56,652 bases of DNA from Chlamydiales bacterium (GTDB lineage: Bacteria > Chlamydiota > Chlamydiia > Chlamydiales > JACRBE01): positions 1 through 56,652 of the forward strand of contig JACRBE010000047.1 of assembly GCA_016213235.1 (NCBI GenBank). Direction: 5' to 3'. This document shows positions 50,748-56,652 of this stretch, one piece after another. How positions within the stretch are numbered: position 1 is the first letter of the stretch; every line of letters starts with the position of its first letter. The notes below the pieces were generated by a model. It was not told the origin of the DNA, searched no databases, and was given only the letters and a program-made list of their open reading frames with translations. The translations under genes were made by a program, and so were the position numbers.

Positions 50748-51173
50748 CTATTTTTTTGATAGATGCAATACAGTTTCTTTTTGCATTTGTGTAAATAAAC
50801 TCTTTAATCCATTAGACCTGTTCATGGATAGGGAGGAAAAAATATCAATTTCTTTTAGAAAATGGGGAGGACATTGAAAAATGGTCTCTAATGCCTCTCC
50901 ACTGTATACGTAGGTGAGTAGCGCTGCAATGCCTCTAGATATGAGCGCCTCACTATCTGCTAAAAAATAAATTTTATTATTTTCTATATAAGAGGTGAGA
51001 TACATGATGCTCTGACACCCTTTTACTAAATTTTTTTCTACCTTTTCATTTTCAGGAAAAGGGGGCAGTTTTTTGCCAAAATCTATGATGGCTAAATACT
51101 TTGCTTCAGCATCTAATAGATGCTTGAAAATATCGGTGATCTGAGCCTGCTTACTTAAACATGTTTCATGCAT
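50748..51173 (-). CDS. sufE: SufE-like sulfur acceptor for Fe-S cluster assembly
   Basis: 141 residues. SufE motifs: KYLAIIDFGKKLPPFPENEK, LVKGCQSIMYL with the sulfur-accepting C53, FLADSEALISRGIAALLTYV and the C-terminal FSSLSMNRSNGLKSLFTQM. It takes sulfane sulfur from a cysteine desulfurase such as SufS. Length is normal. Divergent from infA with 102 bp between, which must hold both promoters. Its 3' half is duplicated at 49743-49948. Confidence 0.92.
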   Translation of the reverse strand: MHETCLSKQAQITDIFKHLLDAEAKYLAIIDFGKKLPPFPENEKVEKNLVKGCQSIMYLTSYIENNKIYFLADSEALISRGIAALLTYVYSGEALETIFQCPPHFLKEIDIFSSLSMNRSNGLKSLFTQMQKETVLHLSKK

Positions 51174-51275
51174 AGTCTTATAACGTGGGTAAAAAGAAAA
51201 TTTAATAAAAGATTCTTTGAATATAATATCTAAGCCAGATATAATAACGAAGCTTAAAAAAAGCGCATAGGAAAT

Positions 51276-51497
51276 ATGACAAAAAAAGAAGATACCATCA
51301 AACTGGACGGAACTGTCGAAGAGTTATTGCCAAATATGACATTCAGGGTCGCTTTGCAAAATGGGATGAAAGTACATGCCCATCTTTGTGGAAAAATGAG
51401 AATGAAAAATATTCGGGTTCTGGTCGGAGATACGGTAACGGTGGAAATCTCCCCCTATGACTTAACAAAAGCGAGAATTATTTATAGACAAAAATAA
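51276..51497 (+). CDS. infA: Translation initiation factor IF-1
   Basis: 73 residues, an OB-fold: [60 protein letters not shown]. These are the standard IF-1 motifs; it occupies the ribosomal A site during initiation. First gene of the translation block, followed by an intrinsic terminator. Confidence 0.97.
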   Translation: MTKKEDTIKLDGTVEELLPNMTFRVALQNGMKVHAHLCGKMRMKNIRVLVGDTVTVEISPYDLTKARIIYRQK

Positions 51498-51511
51498 TAA
51501 TTCATTAAAAC

Positions 51512-51541
51512 GCAAGAGTATTTCCTCTTGCATTTTTTTTT
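51512..51541 (+). terminator. Intrinsic terminator after infA
   Basis: GCAAGAG (51512-51518), 6-nt loop, CTCTTGC (51525-51531), then A and nine T. It separates infA from the tRNA-Thr/tuf transcript. Confidence 0.88.
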
Positions 51542-51599
51542 GAATAGGCATATGCTTTGTAGCATTCGCAAAAAAATTGCTTAAAAGATATGCATTCAA

Positions 51600-51671
51600 G
51601 CCCAGATAGCTCAGTGGTAGAGCACTTGCATGGTAAGCAAAAGGTCGTAGGTTCAATTCCTATTCTGGGCA
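51600..51671 (+). tRNA. tRNA-Thr, anticodon GGU
   Basis: Acceptor GCCCAGA/TCTGGGC, D-arm GCTCAGTGGTAGAGC, anticodon arm CTTGC-ATGGTAA-GCAAA (outer pair is C-A, mismatched), T-arm GTAGG-TTCAATT-CCTAT, discriminator A, no CCA. It precedes tuf as in chlamydiae and many other bacteria. Confidence 0.95.
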
Positions 51672-51714
51672 GAAAGAGTATACAAAATTTTACTAAAATT
51701 TATTGAGGACGATC

Positions 51715-52899
51715 ATGGCTAAAGAAACATTCCAGAGGAATAAACCTCACGTTAACGTAGGAACAATTGGTCACGTTGACCATGGTAAAACCACGTTAAC
51801 TGCCGCTATAACAAAATATTTATCTACGAAGGGTGGTGCCCGATTTAGAGATTATGCGTCAATTGACAACTCTCCAGAAGAAAAAGCTAGAGGGATTACA
51901 ATTAACGCCAGCCACGTAGAGTATGAAAGTGATAAAAGACACTATGCACACGTAGACTGCCCAGGGCATGCTGACTATGTTAAAAACATGATCACTGGTG
52001 CGGCTCAAATGGACGGAGCTATTCTTGTTGTTGCTGCAACAGATGGTCCTATGCCACAAACAAAAGAACACGTCCTTCTTGCAAAACAAGTAGGGGTTCC
52101 AGCTATTGTTGTTTTCCTAAACAAGATGGATATGATCAATGCAGGCGATGAAGAGCTTGTTGATCTCGTTGAAATGGAAATCGCAGAGCTACTTGAATCA
52201 AAAGGTTATAAAGATTGCCCTATTGTTAGAGGTTCTGCTTTAAGAGCTCTAGAGGGAGATCAAAAATACTTAGATAGTATTGCAAAACTCGTAGAAGCTA
52301 TTGATACTTGCATACCAACTCCGCAACGTGAAGTAGACAAACCATTCTTAATGCCAATAGAAGACGTATTCTCTATCTCTGGTAGAGGTACTGTTGTAAC
52401 TGGAAGAGTGGAAAAAGGTAGAATCAACGTTAACGATAAAATTGAAATCGTTGGTCTTCAACCTACAAAAGATACAGTTGCGATCGGTCTTGAAATGTTT
52501 AACAAAACTCTTGACCATGCTGAAGCTGGAGAGAATGTTGGTGCTCTTTTAAGAAGTATTGACAAAGACCAGGTCCAAAGAGGAATGGTTCTTGCAGCTC
52601 CGGGAACATGCAAACCACATACAAAATTCAAAGGAACAATTTACGTTCTTAAGAAAGAAGAAGGTGGAAGACATAAGCCATTCTTCTCTGGATATAGACC
52701 TCAATTCTTCTTTAGAACAACAGACGTTACTGGAACTGTCGAATTACCACAAGGTACTGAGATGGTAATGCCAGGCGATAACGTTGAAATTACTGCTGTT
52801 TTAATCGCTCCAGTGGCGATGGAAGAGGGAATGAGATTTGCTATCCGCGAAGGTGGTAGAACAATTGGTGCAGGTACTGTAACAAAGATTCTTCAGTAA
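51715..52899 (+). CDS. tuf: Elongation factor Tu
   Basis: 394 residues from the ATG at 51715 ([20 protein letters not shown]); a TTG 12 bp before is not used by the family. G-domain motifs [21 protein letters not shown] and SALRAL, then domains 2 and 3 with [13 protein letters not shown] and [13 protein letters not shown]. Carries aminoacyl-tRNA to the ribosome. Codon use is that of a highly expressed gene. A GAGGA site precedes it. Confidence 0.98.
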   Translation: MAKETFQRNKPHVNVGTIGHVDHGKTTLTAAITKYLSTKGGARFRDYASIDNSPEEKARGITINASHVEYESDKRHYAHVDCPGHADYVKNMITGAAQMDGAILVVAATDGPMPQTKEHVLLAKQVGVPAIVVFLNKMDMINAGDEELVDLVEMEIAELLESKGYKDCPIVRGSALRALEGDQKYLDSIAKLVEAIDTCIPTPQREVDKPFLMPIEDVFSISGRGTVVTGRVEKGRINVNDKIEIVGLQPTKDTVAIGLEMFNKTLDHAEAGENVGALLRSIDKDQVQRGMVLAAPGTCKPHTKFKGTIYVLKKEEGGRHKPFFSGYRPQFFFRTTDVTGTVELPQGTEMVMPGDNVEITAVLIAPVAMEEGMRFAIREGGRTIGAGTVTKILQ

Positions 52900-52911
52900 T
52901 AAAATAATGAA

Positions 52912-52935
52912 AAGATGGAAGGTTTCTTCCATCTT
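52912..52935 (+). terminator. Hairpin between tuf and tRNA-Trp
   Basis: 10-bp perfect stem AAGATGGAAG with CTTCCATCTT around a GTTT loop, ending 4 bp before tRNA-Trp. No U-run, so it is more likely an RNA-processing or attenuating hairpin than a full terminator. Confidence 0.6.
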
Positions 52936-52939
52936 GGAT

Positions 52940-53015
52940 GGGTGTGTAGCTCAGCTGGTAGAGCAGCGGTCTCCAAAGCCGCCGGTCGGGGGTTCGAATC
53001 CCTCCGCACTCGCCA
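52940..53015 (+). tRNA. tRNA-Trp, anticodon CCA
   Basis: Anticodon arm GCGGT-CTCCAAA-GCCGC, D-arm GCTCAGCTGGTAGAGC, T-arm CGGGG-GTTCGAA-TCCCTCC with acceptor GGGTGTG/CGCACTC (two G-U pairs), discriminator G and an encoded CCA (53013-53015). Location between tuf and secE is the chlamydial one. Confidence 0.94.
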
Positions 53016-53033
53016 AAGTAAATAGGTAAGAAA

Positions 53034-53279
53034 GTGGCAAATAAGGTAGTTAATCTAGTGTCAGAAAATGGCAAAAAGAACAGTCGATTGAACTTCTTTT
53101 ATGATTTAAAAGAAGAACTAAAAAAAGTCTCTTGGACTAGTAAACAAGAACTTTTTTTGTGTACAAAAGTTGTAATAGGTACCACGTTTTGTTTTGGACT
53201 TGGGATTTATTTAGTCGATTTAGTCATTAAGGGATCTCTTGACCTACTGAATATGTTAGTGAAATTGGTCGCACATTAA
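53034..53279 (+). CDS. secE: Protein translocase subunit SecE
   Basis: 81 residues from a GTG with TAAGAAA upstream. FFYDLKEELKKVSWTSKQEL is the conserved amphipathic helix of SecE, then one transmembrane span (VVIGTTFCFGLGIYLVDLVI). It clamps SecY in the inner membrane. 10 bp before nusG. Confidence 0.93.
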   Translation: MANKVVNLVSENGKKNSRLNFFYDLKEELKKVSWTSKQELFLCTKVVIGTTFCFGLGIYLVDLVIKGSLDLLNMLVKLVAH

Positions 53280-53289
53280 CGGAGTAATA

Positions 53290-53847
53290 ATGAGCGAAAA
53301 TAATAAATGGTATGTTGTCCAAGTATTATCTGGACATGAAAAGAAAGTAAAAAAGACGATTGACGAGAATATTCCGACTTCTGGTGTGGCAACAATGGTC
53401 GAGCAGATCCTTGTTCCTACAGAAAACGTAGCCGAAGTGAAAGGTGGACAGCAAAAAATTAGCGAAAAGCGACTTTGGCCCGGGTATATATTAGTGAAAA
53501 TGCAATTAACAGATGACTCTTGGATGTTTATTAAGAATTGTAACGGAGTTATCGGTTTCTTAGGTGGAGAAAAACCGACACCTTTGACAGATAGAGAAGT
53601 GGAAGAAATTCTTAAAGATTTAATGAGTAAAAAAGGCGAAGTTGTTCAAAAACACAACATCCAAATAGGGGATAAAGTCAAAATTATTGATGGTGTTTTT
53701 GTGAACTTTATTGGTGTTGTAAACGAAGTAATGCACGATAAGGGTAGATTAAGCGTAATGGTCTCTATCTTTGGAAGAGAGACTCGTGTAGATGACCTAG
53801 AGTTTTGGCAAGTTGAACAATTACCAATTGATGCAGATTTAGAATAA
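53290..53847 (+). CDS. nusG: Transcription elongation/termination factor NusG
   Basis: 185 residues. NGN domain ([48 protein letters not shown]) and C-terminal KOW domain ([38 protein letters not shown]). It binds RNA polymerase and links it with Rho or the ribosome. Confidence 0.97.
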   Translation: MSENNKWYVVQVLSGHEKKVKKTIDENIPTSGVATMVEQILVPTENVAEVKGGQQKISEKRLWPGYILVKMQLTDDSWMFIKNCNGVIGFLGGEKPTPLTDREVEEILKDLMSKKGEVVQKHNIQIGDKVKIIDGVFVNFIGVVNEVMHDKGRLSVMVSIFGRETRVDDLEFWQVEQLPIDADLE

Positions 53848-53861
53848 GAAGGTTATTGAAA

Positions 53862-54290
53862 ATGGCTAAGAAGAAAGTTACTAAAATTATTAAATTACAA
53901 ATTCCAGCTGGAAAAGCAAACCCAGCCCCTCCAATTGGTCCAGCACTTGGTTCTGCTGGTGTGAACATTATGGCATTTTGTAAAGAATTTAATGCGAAAA
54001 CGCAAGCAAAAGGTGGAGACATCCTCCCTGTTGTTATCACTGTATACCAAGATAAAACATTTACATTTATCACTCGCGAACCCCCAATGTCTCAACTGAT
54101 TTTAAAAGCATCAGGAGCTCAAAAAGGTTCTGGTGTCCCAAATAGAGATAAAGTAGGAAAAATTAATAAAAAACAAGTTCTCCAAGTTGCTAAGCAAAAA
54201 TGGCCTGACTTAAGGGTTCATTCAGAGGAAGCAGCAATGAAAGTGGTGGAAGGTACAGCCCGATCCATGGGTATTGAAATTGAAGGCTAA
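53862..54290 (+). CDS. rplK: Ribosomal protein L11
   Basis: 142 residues from the ATG at 53862 ([20 protein letters not shown]). [40 protein letters not shown] and [12 protein letters not shown] at the C-terminus are diagnostic. It forms the GTPase-associated centre with 23S rRNA. Followed 5 bp later by rplA. Confidence 0.97.
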   Translation: MAKKKVTKIIKLQIPAGKANPAPPIGPALGSAGVNIMAFCKEFNAKTQAKGGDILPVVITVYQDKTFTFITREPPMSQLILKASGAQKGSGVPNRDKVGKINKKQVLQVAKQKWPDLRVHSEEAAMKVVEGTARSMGIEIEG

Positions 54291-54295
54291 AAATT

Positions 54296-54994
54296 ATGGC
54301 AAAGAGAAGTAAAAGATTCGAAGATATTTTAAAGGGTTTATATCCTGCAAAAATATATTCTGTAGAATAAGCAATCAAAGTATTAAAAAAGCTACCAGCT
54401 GTCAAATTTGATCAAAGCGTGGAAGTTTCCCTTAAACTTGGTGTTGATCCGAAAAAAGCAGATCAGTTAGTAAGAGGCACTGTTTCCCTTCCAAATGGAA
54501 CCGGTAAAAAAATAGTTCTTGTTGTTCTTGCAAAAGGGGATAAATTAAAAGAAGCTCAAACCGCTGGTGCAGATTTTGTAGGAAGTGAAGACTTAATAGA
54601 AAAAATTAAAAATGGCTGGACCGATTTTAGTGCTGTCCTTGCGACTCCGGACATGATGCGAGAAGTGGGCAAGCTTGGTAAGATTCTTGGACCAAGAGGT
54701 CTTATGCCAACTCCAAAAGCAGGAACTGTAACAAATGATATTGCAAAAGCAGTAGCAGAAATTAAGGCGGGTAAGGTAGAATTTCGTGTCGATAAAAATG
54801 GTGTAATAAACAACATGGCTGGAAAACTTTCTTTCGAGGTAGCACAGTTAATGGAAAATGTGAATGTACTTCTATCGGCCATTGCAAGACTAAGACCAGC
54901 TAGTGCTAAAGGTCAGTTTATGCAAAACCTTGTTCTATCTTCTACGATGGGGCCTGGATTAAAAATTGATATCCAATCGATTTCTCACAGCTAA
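54296..54994 (+). CDS. rplA: Ribosomal protein L1, interrupted by an in-frame TAA at codon 25
   Basis: The expected ATG at 54296 opens [14 protein letters not shown] and continues [10 protein letters not shown], then TAA (54368-54370), then [19 protein letters not shown] in the same frame through a normal L1 ([29 protein letters not shown]). Family members have YSVEEAI or similar here, so TAA replaces GAA by one base. Either a sequencing error, a real nonsense mutation, or readthrough; a restart at GTG 54419 would lose 41 residues. L1 is dispensable in E. coli but costly to lose. Everything else in the gene looks selected. Confidence 0.9.
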
Positions 54995-55003
54995 GGATAA
55001 AAA

Positions 55004-55522
55004 ATGAGACAAGAAAAAAATTTACTTCTCGACCAGATAAAACATCATCTTAAAACAAATGCTTATATTGTTTTAAGCAATAAAGGACTTAATGCTAATA
55101 ACGAAGCAGATTTGCGATCAGAAGTAGCAAAATGTGGTGGTCGTTTATTAACTTTAAAAAAACGAATGCTTATCAAAGCTGCTGAGCACTCTGGTGTTTC
55201 TATCAGCAAACAACAGCTAAATGGTCAAATTACTGTTTTGTCCATGAGCGAAAATATTGTTGAAACGATAAAAACACTATTTAAGTTCAAAGAAGAAAAA
55301 GAAAACATGCTTGATGTTTTAATGGGACAATATGAAGGTGCACTATGCACTCCCCAAGATATCGAGCAAATCTCTAAATTACCAAGTAAAGATGAAATGC
55401 GTGCAGAACTTCTTGGAGTATTTGAAGCAGTACAAGCTTCTACTCTTGGCACAATGGAAGCACTACTTACGTCTGTTCTTTACTGTTTAGAGAATAAAAA
55501 CAACCAACAAGAAGCATCTTAA
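55004..55522 (+). CDS. rplJ: Ribosomal protein L10
   Basis: 172 residues with AGGA before the ATG. YIVLSNKGLNANNEADLRSE, VAKCGGRLLTLKKRMLIKAA and a long C-terminal helix that anchors L7/L12 dimers. Starts 9 bp after rplA. In other bacteria L10 represses this operon by binding the leader upstream. Confidence 0.93.
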   Translation: MRQEKNLLLDQIKHHLKTNAYIVLSNKGLNANNEADLRSEVAKCGGRLLTLKKRMLIKAAEHSGVSISKQQLNGQITVLSMSENIVETIKTLFKFKEEKENMLDVLMGQYEGALCTPQDIEQISKLPSKDEMRAELLGVFEAVQASTLGTMEALLTSVLYCLENKNNQQEAS

Positions 55523-55549
55523 AAATTATTAAATCATAGAGGTACTGCA

Positions 55550-55948
55550 GTGAGTAACCAAGTTATTGATGAATTAGTAGAAAAATTAAGCCAGTTAACT
55601 GTCTTAGATATGTCTAAACTGAAAACAGCTCTTGAAACAAAATGGGGCGTAAAAGCGGCAGCTGCTGCTCCCATGATGATGGCTGCTCCTGCAGCTGCTG
55701 GAGCTGCTAGCGTAGCGATACAAGAATCTACTGATTTTCAAGTAATATTAAAAGAAGTTCCAGCTGATAAAAAAATCAGCGTAATTAAAGTTGTTCGTGA
55801 GCTTACAAATCTTGGGCTAAAAGAAGCCAAAGATCTTGTTGAAGCAGCTCCAAAAGTACTTAAAGAAACAGCTCCAAAAGCTGAAGCAGAAGAAATGAGT
55901 AAAAAACTCACAGAAGCTGGTGCTAAAGTTGAACTGAAGGGAATATAA
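55550..55948 (+). CDS. rplL: Ribosomal protein L7/L12
   Basis: 132 residues from a GTG after GAGGTAC. N-terminal dimer domain ([20 protein letters not shown]), an Ala/Met-rich hinge ([18 protein letters not shown]) and the C-terminal domain with [36 protein letters not shown]. It recruits EF-Tu and EF-G. Normal length. Confidence 0.97.
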   Translation: MSNQVIDELVEKLSQLTVLDMSKLKTALETKWGVKAAAAAPMMMAAPAAAGAASVAIQESTDFQVILKEVPADKKISVIKVVRELTNLGLKEAKDLVEAAPKVLKETAPKAEAEEMSKKLTEAGAKVELKGI

Positions 55949-55967
55949 GACAACTTCCCTAAAATGT

Positions 55968-56004
55968 AAAAGTAGAAGCTAGAAGATTCTAGTTTCTACT
56001 TTTT
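55968..56004 (+). terminator. Hairpin with U-run after rplL (partial terminator/attenuator)
   Basis: 16-bp stem with one G-U pair (55969-55984 with 55987-56002), a 2-nt loop that in practice would open a pair or two, then TTTTT. It lies between rplL and rpoB, where many bacteria have an attenuator that lowers rpoBC expression relative to ribosomal proteins. Confidence 0.75.
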
Positions 56005-56132
56005 GCTATGCAGATGAAAAGAAAAACATTGGAGTTTAACAAGCAATGAAATATGCTTGCATAAAGTGGTAAAAACAATTATCCACTCAAGCACATTGTT
56101 CCAAGTTTTTCAGCCATTAATAACCATAAAAG

Positions 56133-56158
56133 CTTTTTTGTAGTGCACTACAAAAAAG
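56133..56158. promoter_or_regulatory. 26-bp perfect palindrome upstream of rpoB
   Basis: CTTTTTTGTAG, TGCA, CTACAAAAAAG; 30 bp before rpoB. The U-run precedes rather than follows the stem, so it is not an intrinsic terminator on either strand. An RNase III-type processing hairpin or a protein-binding site is possible. Confidence 0.5.
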
Positions 56159-56187
56159 TTAACGCATTTTATTTGGGAGGCGCTTAG

Positions 56188-56652
56188 ATGCTTAAGAAGG
56201 CACCTCAACGGGTGAGCTATAAAGATAAACAAGAAATTATCGATTTACCAAACCTTATTGAAGTTCAAGTTAAATCTTATTTAAATTTTTTACAAGCTGA
56301 TGTACTTCCTCATGAGAGAAAAAATCAAGGCTTAGAAGAAATATTTCAAGAAGTTTTTCCTATTAAATCGTATGATGAAAAGATCATTTTAGAATATTTA
56401 TCATATGATCTTGGAGCCGCAAAATACACTCCAGATGAGTGTATTAAAAGGGGTATTACTTATAATGTTCCTTTGAAAGTAAAATTCCGATTAACAGACG
56501 AAACCGGAATCAAGGAAGAAGAAGTCTATATGGGCACTCTTCCTGTGATGACACAAAATGGTACTTTTATCATTAATGGAGCAGAACGGGTTATTGTCTC
56601 TCAATTACACCGCTCTCCAGGGGTTGCGTTTGAACAAGAAAAACATTTAAAA
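56188..56652 (+). CDS. rpoB: RNA polymerase beta subunit, N-terminal part
   Basis: 155 codons visible, running off the right edge. GGGAGG precedes the [27 protein letters not shown]-like [20 protein letters not shown], then [32 protein letters not shown] and [20 protein letters not shown], the conserved beta-lobe and fork regions. Follows rplL as in most bacteria. Confidence 0.98.
   Translation, partial: MLKKAPQRVSYKDKQEIIDLPNLIEVQVKSYLNFLQADVLPHERKNQGLEEIFQEVFPIKSYDEKIILEYLSYDLGAAKYTPDECIKRGITYNVPLKVKFRLTDETGIKEEEVYMGTLPVMTQNGTFIINGAERVIVSQLHRSPGVAFEQEKHLK

Overview
The window looks like a chromosomal segment of a chlamydia-related bacterium (order Chlamydiales, environmental lineage; a Rhabdochlamydia- or Simkania-like organism is my guess). 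Reasons: the block infA - tRNA-Thr - tuf - tRNA-Trp - secE - nusG - rplK - rplA - rplJ - rplL - rpoB at the right end is the chlamydial order; a major-outer-membrane-protein-like gene carries the chlamydial signatures LPVGNP, SLM and RAGYYGDF; a DUF1207-type outer-membrane gene is present; and the DNA is AT-rich. No species can be fixed from the sequence alone.

Layout. 1-9.4 kb: a NagZ-like glycosidase (partial), a glutamate/aspartate-type symporter, small hypotheticals, a histidine-decarboxylase-like enzyme flanked by two MFS carriers, a secreted protein and a MOMP-like porin. 9.4-15.8 kb: a complete efflux operon (HlyD-type adaptor, double-NBD ATPase, two ABC-2 permeases, NodT-type outer-membrane lipoprotein). 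15.8-25.8 kb: DedA protein, an IS607-family element (serine recombinase plus TnpB) with recognisable ends and a guide-RNA-like 3' tail, beta-carbonic anhydrase, a proB-proA-proC operon preceded by a possible polyproline leader peptide, and an unusual aminotransferase divergent from a YheO-type regulator. 25.8-38.3 kb: an accessory island next to a CAU tRNA (probably tRNA-Ile2), full of toxin-antitoxin genes, two YhcG/DUF1016 nucleases, a Suv3-like helicase, broken genes and repeats. The 3' part of the tRNA is duplicated beside it. 38.4-51.2 kb: chlamydial housekeeping and lineage-specific membrane proteins in tandem paralogous pairs. 51.2-56.6 kb: the translation/transcription block running off the end inside rpoB.

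Most notable observations: (i) an AbiE-type toxin gene apparently split into N- and C-terminal pieces by a 3.4-kb cassette (GNAT fragment, yhcG, cupin, Nudix, kinase-GNAT fusion), while its antitoxin and four evenly spaced half-sites upstream remain; (ii) a 22-codon open frame with five consecutive Pro codons in the leader of the proline operon; (iii) an in-frame TAA in rplA; (iv) a 206-bp nearly conserved duplicate of the sufE 3' end lying between strongly diverged membrane-protein paralogs; (v) palindromes at the corresponding region of both yhcG genes; (vi) several remnant repeats that trace rearrangements in the island. Function calls rest on motifs read by eye; no database search was run.
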